This document shows positions 12,531 through 23,318 of a DNA stretch of 64,000 nucleotides, piece after piece. The notes beneath the pieces were generated by a model. It was given only the letters and a program-made list of their open reading frames with translations, had not been told where the DNA came from and made no database searches. Made by a program: the position numbers and the translations under genes. Source of the DNA: Pannonibacter phragmitetus DSM 14782 (GTDB lineage Bacteria; Pseudomonadota; Alphaproteobacteria; Rhizobiales; Stappiaceae); contig NZ_KB908219.1 in assembly GCF_000382365.1 (NCBI RefSeq), positions 156,442 through 220,441 on the forward strand, written 5' to 3'. Within the stretch, counting starts at the first letter, position 1; each line of letters begins with the position of its first letter.

Positions 12531-12677
12531 CGAAAAAAAACTCTCTGCAAACGGAGTGCATGACCCTGCCACTCTGGCAGGGCCGTGACTATCCGTGCAC
12601 GATCGGCATGGAAATTTCCAGTCTTCCTGCGCCACCTCCTGCTGCGTTTGTACCTGAGTGGTTGCGGCAGAAACGCA

Positions 12678-12705
12678 AACGGCCCGGATCACGCTCCGGG
12701 CCGTT
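12678..12705 (-). terminator. icd terminator
   Basis: A perfect 11-bp stem (AACGGCCCGGA at 12678-12688, complement at 12695-12705), 28 bp past the icd stop and followed on the minus strand by TTTGCGTTT. Confidence 0.75.
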
Positions 12706-12733
12706 CATCATCCTGTCCTGCAACCGGAAAGGC

Positions 12734-13948
12734 TCAGGCCGCCATGGCCTTCTGCAGGTTGCTCTCGATCTTGTCGAGGAAGCCGGTGGTGGTCAGCCAG
12801 TTCTGGTCCGGGCCAACGAGCAGGGCGAGGTCCTTGGTCATGAAGCCGGCTTCCACCGTCTCGATGCAGACCTTTTCCAGCGTCTGGGCGAAGTTTGCCA
12901 GCTCCGCATTGCCATCCAGTTTTGCCCGGTGGGCAAGGCCGCGTGTCCAGGCGAAGATCGAGGCAATCGGGTTGGTGGAGGTCTGCTCGCCGCGCTGGTG
13001 CTGGCGGAAGTGGCGGGTAACGGTGCCGTGGGCGGCTTCCGCTTCCACCGTCTTGCCATCCGGCGTCATCAGCACGGAGGTCATCAGGCCCAGCGAGCCG
13101 AAGCCCTGCGCCACGATGTCCGACTGCACGTCGCCGTCATAGTTTTTGCAGGCCCAGACATAGCCGCCCGACCACTTCAGCGCCGAAGCTACCATGTCAT
13201 CGATCAGGCGGTGCTCGTACCAGATCTTCTTTTCGGCATAGGCGTCCTTGAACTCCTTGTCGAAGACCTCCTGGAACAGGTCCTTGAAGCGGCCGTCATA
13301 GGCCTTCAGGATCGTGTTCTTGGTGGAGAGATAGCAGGGCACGCCGCGCTGCAGGGCGTAGTTGAAGGAGGCGCGGGCAAAATCGATGATGCTTTCATCG
13401 AGATTGTACATGGCCATGGCGACACCGGCGGAGGGGGCGTCATAGACCTCGTGCTCGATGACGCTGCCGTCCTCGCCCTTGAAGGTGATTGTCAGCTTGC
13501 CCTTGCCGGGGAAGCGGAAGTCGGTGGCGCGGTACTGGTCGCCGAAGGCATGGCGGCCGACGATGATCGGCTGGGTCCAGCCCGGCACCAGGCGCGGCAC
13601 ATTGCGGATGATGATCGGCTCGCGGAAGATGACGCCGCCCAGAATGTTGCGGATGGTGCCGTTCGGCGACTTCCACATCTTCTTCAGGCTGAATTCCTCA
13701 ACGCGGGCTTCATCGGGGGTGATCGTCGCGCATTTGACGCCAACGCCGTGCTTCTTGATGGCATTGGCCGCATCAATGGTGATCTGGTCACCGGTTTCAT
13801 CGCGCTTCTGGATCGACAGGTCGTAATAGTCGAGATCGATATCCAGATAGGGGAAGATGAGCTTGTCCTTGATGAACTGCCAGATGATGCGGGTCATCTC
13901 GTCGCCATCGATATCGACGACCGGGTTCGCTACCTTGATCTTTGCCAT
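12734..13948 (-). CDS. icd: NADP-dependent isocitrate dehydrogenase, dimeric type
   Basis: This TCA-cycle enzyme decarboxylates isocitrate to 2-oxoglutarate. The 404-residue protein is the eukaryote-like dimeric form typical of alphaproteobacteria, starting [20 protein letters not shown]. The substrate loop ([13 protein letters not shown] near residue 95), the metal-binding Asp region ([17 protein letters not shown] near residue 265) and the NADP-site motif [12 protein letters not shown] near residue 305 are all present. The ATG at 13948 is chosen because it matches the family N-terminus; a longer frame to 14191 gives unrelated residues. A second, unrelated isocitrate dehydrogenase is encoded at 16222-18453. 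Confidence 0.97.
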   Translation of the reverse strand: MAKIKVANPVVDIDGDEMTRIIWQFIKDKLIFPYLDIDLDYYDLSIQKRDETGDQITIDAANAIKKHGVGVKCATITPDEARVEEFSLKKMWKSPNGTIRNILGGVIFREPIIIRNVPRLVPGWTQPIIVGRHAFGDQYRATDFRFPGKGKLTITFKGEDGSVIEHEVYDAPSAGVAMAMYNLDESIIDFARASFNYALQRGVPCYLSTKNTILKAYDGRFKDLFQEVFDKEFKDAYAEKKIWYEHRLIDDMVASALKWSGGYVWACKNYDGDVQSDIVAQGFGSLGLMTSVLMTPDGKTVEAEAAHGTVTRHFRQHQRGEQTSTNPIASIFAWTRGLAHRAKLDGNAELANFAQTLEKVCIETVEAGFMTKDLALLVGPDQNWLTTTGFLDKIESNLQKAMAA

Positions 13949-14081
13949 GGGTTCTGGGCCTCGTCTGGGTTGCGGAAACTGGATTGTGTTCGCGTGTATA
14001 CGATTTTGATGCCGGTCAGGCAAGCAGCGATTTTCTGCTGATCCTGCCACTTGCAGGCACATATCTGAAGGAACCATAGCC

Positions 14082-14399
14082 ATGCTTCTTGCTGTTTGCA
14101 CGACAACGGAGACGAAAGAGGAAGCGCGGACGATCGCCCGTGCCGCGGTAGAGGCGGGGCTGGCAGCCTGTGTGCACATAGAGGAGATCACCAGCCTCTA
14201 TATGTGGGACGGCGAGGTCAATGAGGGCGGAGAGGTGCGCCTGACGATGAAAACGGCAGCGGAGGCCTATCCCGCCCTCGAAGCCCTCATCCAGCGCCTC
14301 CACACTTACGACCTGCCTGCGGTCTATGCCTTCGAGGTTGTGAAGGGCAGCGCGGCGTATATGGAGTGGGTGCGGGGGCAGGTGGCGGTTCGGGAGTGA
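14082..14399 (+). CDS. cutA: CutA1 divalent-ion tolerance protein
   Basis: A small trimeric ferredoxin-fold protein linked to tolerance of divalent metals; the exact mechanism is unsettled. The 105 residues show the family pattern: [26 protein letters not shown] at the start, then YMWDGEV and a short C-terminal helix with AAYMEWV. Length is typical. It is transcribed divergently from icd and ends 59 bp before the yefM-like gene, with the toxin-antitoxin operator in between. Confidence 0.9.
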   Translation: MLLAVCTTTETKEEARTIARAAVEAGLAACVHIEEITSLYMWDGEVNEGGEVRLTMKTAAEAYPALEALIQRLHTYDLPAVYAFEVVKGSAAYMEWVRGQVAVRE

Positions 14400-14411
14400 C
14401 ACTCATTGAAT

Positions 14412-14429
14412 TGTACAGGATTCTGTGCA
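14412..14429 (+). promoter_or_regulatory. Predicted YefM-YoeB operator
   Basis: TGTACA at 14412-14417 and TGTGCA at 14424-14429 have centres exactly 12 bp apart. E. coli YefM-YoeB binds two palindromes with TGTACA cores at this same spacing. Here the second copy has one mismatch. The pair lies 30-47 bp before the antitoxin start. Confidence 0.6.
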
Positions 14430-14458
14430 TATGTAGTGCGTGAACAAGGAGCCTTTCC

Positions 14459-14710
14459 ATGGATGTCATGACCTACACCGATGCACGTTCGTCCCTGAAG
14501 GACGTGATGGACCGGGTGATCCATGACCGGGTCGAGGTGATCGTCACCCGCAAGAAGCGGGAAGCCGTCGTGATCATGTCTCTGGAAGAGTTCAACTCCA
14601 TTCAGGAGACGCTGCATCTGCAGAAGAGTCTGGAAAATGCACGGCGGCTGCAGGCCTCGATTGCGCAGCTGACGGCAGGTGAAGGCGAGGAGCGTGAGGT
14701 CGATCTGTGA
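14459..14710 (+). CDS. yefM: YefM-family antitoxin (Phd/YefM fold)
   Basis: An 83-residue antitoxin that should bind and neutralise the YoeB-type toxin and repress its own promoter. The N-terminal DNA-binding half has the family form (MTYTDARSSLKDVMDRV, then VIVTRKKREAVVIMSLEEF); the charged C-terminal half would wrap the toxin. AAGGAG lies seven bases before the ATG. The stop overlaps the toxin start by four bases (GTGA), so the two are translationally coupled. A TGTACA operator lies just upstream. Confidence 0.9.
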   Translation: MDVMTYTDARSSLKDVMDRVIHDRVEVIVTRKKREAVVIMSLEEFNSIQETLHLQKSLENARRLQASIAQLTAGEGEEREVDL

Positions 14711-14976
14711 AGCTCGTCTTCTCGGATCACGCCTGGGAGGATTATCTCTGGTGGCAGCAGCCGGGCCGGGAAAAGGGGCTTGAGCGCGTCAATTCACTGA
14801 TCAAGGAAGCCAGACGGCAGCCCTTTGGCGGAATAGGCAAGCCTGAGCCACTGAAGGGCGACCTGACGGGATGGTGGTCCCGCCGGATCGCCGATGATCA
14901 TCGCTTCGTCTACCGTGTGTCGGGCAAAGCCGGGGCGCAGAGCCTCGAAATCGCGCAGCTGCGCTATCACTATTAG
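14707..14976 (+). CDS. yoeB: YoeB-family mRNA interferase toxin
   Basis: An 89-residue RelE-fold toxin that cleaves mRNA on the ribosome. Family features are visible: MKLVFSDHAWEDYLWWQ at the start, IKEARRQPFGGIGKPEPLK in the middle, WWSRRIADDHRFVYRV and the C-terminal RYHY. The catalytic set of YoeB (Glu, Arg, His, Tyr) appears intact, with the terminal His-Tyr present. The start codon is GTG and overlaps the antitoxin stop. No truncation is seen, so the pair should be functional. Confidence 0.92.
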   Translation: MKLVFSDHAWEDYLWWQQPGREKGLERVNSLIKEARRQPFGGIGKPEPLKGDLTGWWSRRIADDHRFVYRVSGKAGAQSLEIAQLRYHY

Positions 14977-15063
14977 GTCCCACCGTGTGGTGCAGGCTCA
15001 GTTGACCGCTGCAGATATCGCCGGGCCGGGCTCCAGGCCGGGTACGTCTTGAGCCAAATCCTT

Positions 15064-15094
15064 TTGACATATCTTTTTATCTGACCTAAGTCAG
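15064..15094 (+). promoter_or_regulatory. Promoter and palindrome before the MarR-GNAT gene
   Basis: A perfect TTGACA at 15064-15069 is followed at 17 bp by a weak TAAGTC. A palindrome, CTGAC-N4-GTCAG at 15081-15094, covers the -10 position and ends eight bases before the start codon. It is well placed for self-repression by the MarR domain. Confidence 0.55.
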
Positions 15095-15101
15095 GTAAAT
15101 C

Positions 15102-15974
15102 ATGTTGAACGATATCTCCCGTTTCCGCCGTTTCAGCCGTGCCGTCACTTCCGAGGTGGGCGCGCTGGATACGTCGTTTCTTGGCCGTGGCCGCCCGCTG
15201 GGTGCGGCCCGTGTTCTCAACGCCATCGGGCATGGCCGCACGGATGTTGCGGCCGTGCGGACCTATCTCGGGCTCGACTCCGGGCTGATGAGCCGTCTTC
15301 TCCGCTCCCTGGAGGAGGAGGGCATGATCGAGGTTTTGCCGGACCCGGATGATGCCCGCAAGCGCCGCGCTCACCTGACTGCCGCCGGGCAGGCGGAGTT
15401 CGAGATCTATGAGAACCTGTCCGATGAGCGCGCCGAACGGCTGCTGCAGAGCCATGCTCACCCTCAGGCGCTGCTGGAGGCGATGGATCTGATTGCCTCG
15501 GCGCTGGGGCGCGAGCGCTGGAGCTTCGAGGAAGTGGACCCGCGCTCTGAAACCGCACGCTACTGCCTTGAGCAGTATTACGCCGAGCTGGACCGGCGGT
15601 TTGAGGGCGGCTTTCAGGTTTCGCTGTCTGCCGATCCGGATGCGCAAAGCATGATGCGGCTGAAGGGTGCGTTCTTCGTCACGCTCTCGGACGGTATGCC
15701 TTTGGGCTGCGCCGGGCTCAAGGGCACGGACAAGGGCTATGCGGAAATCAAGCGCCTCTGGGTATCCCCCGCTGCCCGTGGCCTCGGCCTTGCCCGCAAA
15801 CTGATGGCAAAGACCGAAGCGGCTGCAAGGGAACTCGGCATCAGCCTGCTGCGCCTTGATACGAACAAGGCTTTGCCCGAAGCAGTCAACTTCTACCGCA
15901 AGGAAGGCTGGACCGAAATCGACCGCTTCAATGACGATCCCTATCCGGACTTCTTCTTCGAAAAGCGGCTTTGA
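15102..15974 (+). CDS. MarR-type regulator fused to GNAT acetyltransferase
   Basis: A 290-residue two-domain protein. Residues 1-140 form a MarR-like winged helix (MSRLLRSLEEEGMIEVLPDP with the basic wing DDARKRRAHLT). Residues 150-290 form a GNAT acetyltransferase with the acetyl-CoA loop in SPAARGLGLARKLMAKTE and the DTNKALPEAVNFYRKEGW segment. Such fusions are known in bacteria, but their substrates are mostly unknown. The gene stands alone after yefM-yoeB. Its promoter overlaps a CTGAC-N4-GTCAG palindrome, which suggests autoregulation. The start codon may be almost at the transcription start. Confidence 0.88.
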   Translation: MLNDISRFRRFSRAVTSEVGALDTSFLGRGRPLGAARVLNAIGHGRTDVAAVRTYLGLDSGLMSRLLRSLEEEGMIEVLPDPDDARKRRAHLTAAGQAEFEIYENLSDERAERLLQSHAHPQALLEAMDLIASALGRERWSFEEVDPRSETARYCLEQYYAELDRRFEGGFQVSLSADPDAQSMMRLKGAFFVTLSDGMPLGCAGLKGTDKGYAEIKRLWVSPAARGLGLARKLMAKTEAAARELGISLLRLDTNKALPEAVNFYRKEGWTEIDRFNDDPYPDFFFEKRL

Positions 15975-16040
15975 GCGGATGAAGGTGGGCGGCGGCGGCG
16001 GCGCCCGCGTCCGCTTGATCCTGCAACCGCCCTCTCCGTT

Positions 16041-16140
16041 GTCATCCTCGCGCAGGCGAGGATCCAGTAATCCCGGTACTTGCTGCTTAGCCGGGGCTAC
16101 TGGATCCCGGTCTTGCCGCTGCGCGGCAAACCGGGATGAC
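16041..16140. repeat. 100-bp three-armed intergenic palindrome
   Basis: The outer arms are GTCATCC at 16041-16047 and GGATGAC at 16134-16140. Inside are GGATCCAGTA at 16060-16069 with its complement at 16098-16107, a hairpin CCTCGC-GCAG-GCGAGG, and a hairpin TTGCCGC/GCGGCAA. It resembles palindromic repeats dispersed in many proteobacterial genomes. It lies between convergent genes. Confidence 0.7.
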
Positions 16141-16165
16141 AGTCTGGTGGGATCTCGCCATAACG

Positions 16166-16197
16166 AAAAAAAGGGGCGGCCCGGTGGACCGCCCCTT
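16166..16197 (-). terminator. icd2 terminator
   Basis: AAGGGGCGG at 16171-16179 pairs with CCGCCCCTT at 16189-16197. On the minus strand the hairpin is followed by a run of seven T, a classic intrinsic terminator 25 bp past the icd2 stop. Confidence 0.85.
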
Positions 16198-16221
16198 CTG
16201 CATTCAAAGCGCTGACCAGCC

Positions 16222-18717
<2,496 letters not shown>

Positions 18718-18760
18718 TTGCGGGGCGGTATATTCATCGTATTTAGACGATGAATATACC
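18718..18760 (+). promoter_or_regulatory. arsR-atm1 promoter with perfect 14-bp palindromic operator
   Basis: The inverted repeat GGTATATTCATCGT at 18727-18740 and its exact complement at 18747-18760 are separated by 6 bp. TTGCGG at 18718-18723 and TATTTA at 18740-18745 form a promoter with a 16-bp spacer, so the operator covers the -10 box. ArsR/SmtB repressors typically bind such AT-rich palindromes. Confidence 0.75.
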
Positions 18761-18799
18761 TGCGGGCAGCGGTGAGGCTGGCAGGCAGAGGGAGAGATC

Positions 18800-19228
18800 A
18801 TGTCCAGTCATGGTGCTGAGCGGCCGGATCACGGCAGCGGCGGGGGGGCTTGTTGTGCTCCGAAGGAGAAAGCCTGCCGGAACGCAGAGACTCTGGCCCT
18901 GGCAGACCTGTTCCGGGCGCTGGGCCATCCGGTGCGCATTGGCATTCTCAAGGAAATCACTCAGCGTCAGGAAGCGAGCTGCGGCGAGATTGTCGGCTGC
19001 CTGCCGCTGGCCCAGTCCACCGTTTCCCAGCACCTGCAGGTGCTGAAAGAGGCCGGGCTTCTGACCTGCGACATCCGCGGGCGCACCTGTTCCTACCGGA
19101 TCAACGAGGCCTTTCTGGCAAGCGATGACGCTGCCGGCGCCCGCCTTCTGGCTGAAGCTGCTACCTTTTTCACTGAACTCACGGCTGCCGCTCAAACCTC
19201 TTCAAGGGCGCGGGAGATACAGGAATGA
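18800..19228 (+). CDS. ArsR/SmtB-family metal-sensing repressor
   Basis: A 142-residue winged-helix repressor. The core (LADLFRALGHPVRIGILKEI, then LPLAQSTVSQHLQVLKEAGL) is canonical, and LAQSTVSQHL is the recognition helix. Cysteines lie at several places: GGGACCAPKEKAC near the N-terminus, SCGEIVGC just before the recognition helix, and CDIRGRTC after it. The middle pair sits where the alpha-3 metal/metalloid site of ArsR proteins is found. The gene overlaps the downstream transporter gene by four bases (ATGA) and has a 34-bp palindrome over its promoter. A thiophilic metal or arsenic-type inducer is likely, but its identity is inference. Confidence 0.9.
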   Translation: MSSHGAERPDHGSGGGACCAPKEKACRNAETLALADLFRALGHPVRIGILKEITQRQEASCGEIVGCLPLAQSTVSQHLQVLKEAGLLTCDIRGRTCSYRINEAFLASDDAAGARLLAEAATFFTELTAAAQTSSRAREIQE

Positions 19229-21144
19229 CAAGACGTGCAAACCCCCATGGCCCCGGTTCTGCTTCGGCAAAGGTGAGTGCAGACGATGGTTCGACCATGA
19301 CCACGCTCGCCAACCTATGGCCCTATATCTGGCCGGAAGGGCGGACGGACCTGAAGCTCAGGGTCATATGGGCGGTGCTGGCGCTGGTGGTGGCCAAGCT
19401 CGTCACGGTCGTCTCTCCCTATTTCTTCGCCTGGGCCTCCGACGCGCTGACCGGCGAAACCATGGGTCTGCCGGGCTTTCTGGTGGCGCCGATGATGCTG
19501 GTCATCGCTTACAACGCCGCCCGCGTTCTGGCGGTGGCCTTCAACCAGTTCCGCGATGCGCTGTTTGCCCGTGTCGGCCAGCATGCGGTGCGCCAGCTTG
19601 CCTTCATCACCTTCTCGCATCTGCACCGCCTGTCGCTGCGCTTTCACCTCTCCCGCCGCACGGGCGGTCTCAGCCGGGTGATCGAGCGCGGGGTCAAGGG
19701 CATCGAGGCGATCGTCCGCTTCACCATTCTCAACGGCATTCCGACCCTGCTGGAATTTGCCATCATGGCGGGCATCATCTGGTACCAGTTCGGCTTTGCC
19801 TATGTGGTTATCGTGGCGCTGATGATCGCCGCCTATGTCTGGTTCACGGTGCAGACGTCCAACTGGCGCATTTCCATCCGCCGCGAGATGAACGAGAGCG
19901 ATACGGAAGCCAATTCCAAGGCCATCGACAGCCTGCTCAACTTCGAGACGGTGAAGTATTTCGGCAACGAGAAGATGGAGGCCGCCCGCTTTGATGCCTC
20001 CATGGCTGTCTATGAGCGCGCCGCGACCCGCACCTGGACTTCGCTCGCCTGGCTCAACTTCGGCCAGTCCTTCATTCTCGGGCTTGGCACGGCAGCCTGC
20101 ATGATCCTCTCCGCCCGCTCGGTCATGGCCGGTGAGCAGACCATCGGCGATTTCGTGCTGATCAACGCGCTGCTGCTGCAGATCGCCATTCCGCTCAATT
20201 TCGTCGGCTTCATCTACCGCGAGATCCGGCAGGGGCTTGCCGATATCGAGGCGATGTTCGCCGTCCTCGCAGTCCCTGCCGAAATCGAGGACAAGCAAGG
20301 CGCCCCGGCGCTCGCCATCGGCTCCGGCGCCATCCGCTTCGAGGATGTTGTGTTCCACTATGATCCGGACCGTCCGATCCTCAAGGGCATCAGCTTCGAC
20401 GTGCCTGCCGGAAACACGGTTGCCATCGTCGGGCCTTCGGGGGCGGGCAAGTCCACCATTTCCCGGCTGCTGTTCCGTTTCTATGACGTGACCGGCGGAC
20501 GGGTGACCATCGACGGGCAGGATGTGCGCGACGTCACGCAGGAAAGCCTGCGCCAGGCCATCGGCATGGTGCCGCAGGATACGGTGCTGTTCAACGACAC
20601 CATTGCCTACAACATCCGTTATGGCCGTCCGGGTGCTGCGGATGAAGACGTGCGTGCCGCTGCCCGGATGGCACAGATCGACAGTTTCATCGAGACGCTG
20701 CCCAAGGGCTATGCCAGCGAGGTGGGCGAGCGCGGGCTGAAGCTCTCCGGCGGCGAAAAGCAGCGTGTCGCCATCGCCCGAACCATCCTGAAGGCGCCGC
20801 CCATTCTCATTCTGGACGAGGCGACCTCGGCACTCGACACTCATACGGAACGGGAAATCCAGTCGGCGCTGGATCAGGTTTCCCGCAACCGGACGACTGT
20901 GGTCATCGCCCACCGCCTGTCCACCGTGGTCAATGCGGACCAGATCCTCGTGCTACAGGCCGGTGTCATCGCCGAACGCGGCACCCATGCGGAGTTGCTC
21001 GCCAAGGGCGGCCTCTACGCCTCCATGTGGAGCCGCCAGCGCGAGGCAGACGAAGCCGAAGAACGCCTGCGTGCTGCCCGGGAAGCCGATGAACTCGGCG
21101 TCATCGTGCGCGGCCAGAAGGCAGGGGAGCCTGAGCGAGTGTAA
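19225..21144 (+). CDS. Atm1/ABCB7-type ABC exporter
   Basis: A 639-residue half-transporter with an N-terminal six-helix membrane domain (about residues 40-340) and a C-terminal ATPase. The ATPase shows Walker A GPSGAGKST, signature LSGGEKQR, Walker B ILILDEATSAL and the H-loop (IAHRLSTV). The membrane domain has Atm1 features (LHRLSLRFHLSRRTGGLSR, the TVKYFGNEKME segment), placing it in the heavy-metal-tolerance/Atm1 group that exports glutathione-linked metals or sulfur compounds. Coupling to an ArsR repressor supports a metal-detoxification role. It forms a homodimer in the inner membrane. Alternative starts within the first 25 residues are possible. Confidence 0.92.
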   Translation: MTRRANPHGPGSASAKVSADDGSTMTTLANLWPYIWPEGRTDLKLRVIWAVLALVVAKLVTVVSPYFFAWASDALTGETMGLPGFLVAPMMLVIAYNAARVLAVAFNQFRDALFARVGQHAVRQLAFITFSHLHRLSLRFHLSRRTGGLSRVIERGVKGIEAIVRFTILNGIPTLLEFAIMAGIIWYQFGFAYVVIVALMIAAYVWFTVQTSNWRISIRREMNESDTEANSKAIDSLLNFETVKYFGNEKMEAARFDASMAVYERAATRTWTSLAWLNFGQSFILGLGTAACMILSARSVMAGEQTIGDFVLINALLLQIAIPLNFVGFIYREIRQGLADIEAMFAVLAVPAEIEDKQGAPALAIGSGAIRFEDVVFHYDPDRPILKGISFDVPAGNTVAIVGPSGAGKSTISRLLFRFYDVTGGRVTIDGQDVRDVTQESLRQAIGMVPQDTVLFNDTIAYNIRYGRPGAADEDVRAAARMAQIDSFIETLPKGYASEVGERGLKLSGGEKQRVAIARTILKAPPILILDEATSALDTHTEREIQSALDQVSRNRTTVVIAHRLSTVVNADQILVLQAGVIAERGTHAELLAKGGLYASMWSRQREADEAEERLRAAREADELGVIVRGQKAGEPERV

Positions 21145-21164
21145 GCTTGCCTGACGGGACGTTG

Positions 21165-21285
21165 CTCTCCTCACAGGCCCCGGCACAAGGCCGGGGCGGC
21201 GCGGAAGGTGGGTCTTGTTCGGTTTGCCCAAAGCCTCCCCACTACGCCGTTCCGGCCTCCGTGCCGGGATCCGTCAGGGACGTAT
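21165..21285. repeat. Palindromic intergenic repeat, copy A
   Basis: CCCCGGCACAAGGCCGGGGC near 21178 and CCGGCCTCCGTGCCGGGATC near 21257 are inverted relatives of each other. A second copy with the same order lies at about 39110-39250. Both copies end with CCGT-AGGGA-type sequence. Confidence 0.6.
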
Positions 21286-21306
21286 CTGCATCATCCAATG
21301 TTCCGC

Positions 21307-21714
21307 TCACGCCTGCTTGCGAGGCCGGCCGCCTTTGGCGCCGTTGCTGCGGGCGGCGGAGGCTTTTGCAGGGCTGGAGGCCTTGCCTCCCGAGGCGCCA
21401 AGCAGTGCAGCCATCCAGCGCCTTGTGCCGAAGATGCCTTGCAGAAGTGCGGGCACATAGACATCGGCGTCCAGCTTCGGCCAGTGCAGGCCAAGCCCGG
21501 AGGGGCTGAGCTCAATATCCCGCAGAGTTTCCGGATTTGCCCCTGCGATCCCTTCCACCAAGTGTACCGGGACCAGTAAGATCACACCGCTGTCGAGTTC
21601 AACCACAAGACGGCTTTGAGCCGCATCATAGCTGGCACTCACGGCATACCCGCCGCTGCGTGCCTCTCCGCCCCGGCTGTTGGCCTCTTCAAGGGCCTTC
21701 TCAGTAAGATCCAT
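21307..21714 (-). CDS. DUF2442 domain protein, partner of DUF4160 protein
   Basis: A 135-residue protein. Its central part (VELDSGVILLVPVHLVEGIAG, then IELSPSGLGLHWPKLDADVYV) is the DUF2442 pattern. A basic, Ala/Lys-rich tail follows (GGKASSPAKASAARSNGAKG, then GRPRKQA). The ATG at 21714 lies inside the end of the DUF4160 gene, a 14-bp overlap, so the two are coupled. DUF2442 and DUF4160 genes are frequently paired and have been suggested as toxin-antitoxin-like modules; no activity is established to my knowledge. Confidence 0.8.
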   Translation of the reverse strand: MDLTEKALEEANSRGGEARSGGYAVSASYDAAQSRLVVELDSGVILLVPVHLVEGIAGANPETLRDIELSPSGLGLHWPKLDADVYVPALLQGIFGTRRWMAALLGASGGKASSPAKASAARSNGAKGGRPRKQA

Positions 21715-21949
21715 GGACTTCACTCCACTTCTGACAGAGAGCGGCAATGCTGGCGGCAAGCCCTGTCACGATATGCTGCAGCTCCCGGCGGGAGAAACCA
21801 AAATTCTCCCGAACATCAGCCGGACCATCTGGACAGTTCAACAGGAGCACCGCTTCCTTGCCCCGGCCGATCACATGCACATGGGCGGGCCTGTGATCGT
21901 TCGGATAGATCACCACTCGCAGGCCATCAAAATTCAGCACCGTTGGCAA
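21701..21949 (-). CDS. DUF4160 domain protein
   Basis: An 82-residue protein with the DUF4160 core: PTVLNFDGLRVVIYPNDHRP, AHVHVIGRGKEAVLLL and a C-terminal helical half. The start is the TTG at 21949, preceded by GGGGGA at good spacing; it gives the family N-terminus (M)PTVL. A longer frame begins at another TTG at 21976. The gene precedes and overlaps the DUF2442 gene. The conserved HVHV suggests a metal-binding or catalytic site, but this is inference. Confidence 0.78.
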   Translation of the reverse strand: MPTVLNFDGLRVVIYPNDHRPAHVHVIGRGKEAVLLLNCPDGPADVRENFGFSRRELQHIVTGLAASIAALCQKWSEVHGSY

Positions 21950-22097
21950 TCGAGTTTCCCCCAAAGATAAACCCAACCGCTTGGGAACTCAAGGCGGCGA
22001 TACAAGCACCCTTCGCGAGCAGCAGCATATGAAACGGCCCGCAGCTTTGCATAAGCGCGGGCCGGTGTCTGCGGTGAGCTTGCGTGAAAGTGAGGCA

Positions 22098-23198
22098 TCA
22101 CCCCGCCATACGCTGCCCCGTATCCTGGGCATAGGCGTGGCCGAAACGGTTGGCGAGGAAGGCGGGGAGGGGGATGTCTTCCTGGCGGAGGAAGCCCTGC
22201 TGCGGCAGCTGGCCGGTGGCGAGCATGTCCAGCACGGCGGCGATGCCGCTGGCTGTGGTGATCTGGATGGCACTGTAGAGCCGCCCGCCGATGACGCCGC
22301 TGTAGACCTTGCTGGCGTAGGTTTCCTGCAGAAGGCGTCCGTTCTGGCGTCCGCTGGCGGTGACAAAGATGATCACCACGTCCTGCAGGGTGGCGGGCAG
22401 GGCGTTTTCCAGAATGTCCTTCAGCACCTCTCGCCGGTGGCGCAGGCCGAGGTCGTTCAGCAGCGCCTTCATGATGGCGGCATGGCCGGGATAGCGGATG
22501 GTCTTGTAGTTGAGCGTCCGCACCTTGCCTTTCAGCGTCTCGCACAGGGTGCCGAGCCCGCCCGAGGTGTTGAAGGCCTCGTAGGTAACGCCGTCAAGGG
22601 CGAATTCCTCGCGCTCTTCCAGTGCGGGCACCTCGGCCATGTGGCCGTCCACAATCGCTTCGCAGGGCTCGATATATTCGTTGATCACCCCGTCCGTGCT
22701 CCAGGTCAGATTGTAGTTGAGCGCGTTGGAGGGATATTGCGGCAGCGCGCCGACGCGCAGGCGCAGCGTGTCGAGGCTGTCGAAACGGCCGGCCAGATCA
22801 CTGGCAACGATGGAAATGAAACCCGGCGCAAGGCCGCACTGAGGGATGAAGGCAGTGCCCGCTGTGGCGGCGATCTCTTTCACCCGCCGGGTGGCGGCCA
22901 CATCTTCCGTCAGGTCGAGATAATGCACGCCAGCCTTTGCGGCCGCCTCCGCGATGGCAATCGTCAGATGAAACGGCGCGGCGCTCAGCACCGCGAACTT
23001 GCCGGTCAGGGCCGACGTCAGCGCTGCGCTGTCGCTGATATCGAGCGCCAGCGTCTCGATGCGGGGTTCGCCGGCAAGGGCTGCCAGTTCCCCCGCCGAG
23101 CGGTCAATCACGGTGACCTTGTAGTCTCCGGGGCCGGTGAGCAGGCGGGCGATGGTGGCGCCGATCTTGCCGGCGCCGATGATGGCAATCGTCTTCAT
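22098..23198 (-). CDS. Saccharopine dehydrogenase family oxidoreductase
   Basis: A 366-residue NAD(P)-dependent enzyme. The Rossmann motif IAIIGAGKIGATIARLL opens the protein. AAPFHLTIAIAEAAAKAGVHYLDL and IPQCGLAPGFISIVA are typical of saccharopine dehydrogenase/lysine 6-dehydrogenase relatives. Length fits the single-domain lysine dehydrogenase-like subgroup rather than two-domain saccharopine reductases. The substrate is probably lysine or a related amino acid, unproven. An Lrp/AsnC regulator gene is divergent, the usual arrangement for amino-acid-responsive control. Confidence 0.85.
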   Translation of the reverse strand: MKTIAIIGAGKIGATIARLLTGPGDYKVTVIDRSAGELAALAGEPRIETLALDISDSAALTSALTGKFAVLSAAPFHLTIAIAEAAAKAGVHYLDLTEDVAATRRVKEIAATAGTAFIPQCGLAPGFISIVASDLAGRFDSLDTLRLRVGALPQYPSNALNYNLTWSTDGVINEYIEPCEAIVDGHMAEVPALEEREEFALDGVTYEAFNTSGGLGTLCETLKGKVRTLNYKTIRYPGHAAIMKALLNDLGLRHRREVLKDILENALPATLQDVVIIFVTASGRQNGRLLQETYASKVYSGVIGGRLYSAIQITTASGIAAVLDMLATGQLPQQGFLRQEDIPLPAFLANRFGHAYAQDTGQRMAG

Positions 23199-23276
23199 GT
23201 GTCGAACCCCTCTGCCCTTTGCGGGCGTTATGGAATCCAGATTGACTGAAGAGCTTGTCGATTCACAGCTGCGGAT

Positions 23277-23298
23277 ATGACATAATGAAGTGTCTTAT
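23277..23298. promoter_or_regulatory. Imperfect palindrome in the divergent Lrp region
   Basis: ATGACA-N8-TGTCTTAT, with GACA/TGTC as the perfect core, lies between the divergent dehydrogenase and Lrp-type genes. It is a plausible regulator binding site, unproven. Confidence 0.4.
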
Positions 23299-23318
23299 TG
23301 AACAGAATGACGGGCCAT

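Noticed and set aside
12425..14041. 538-codon open frame on the plus strand
   Set aside because: It is antisense to icd with no family resemblance.
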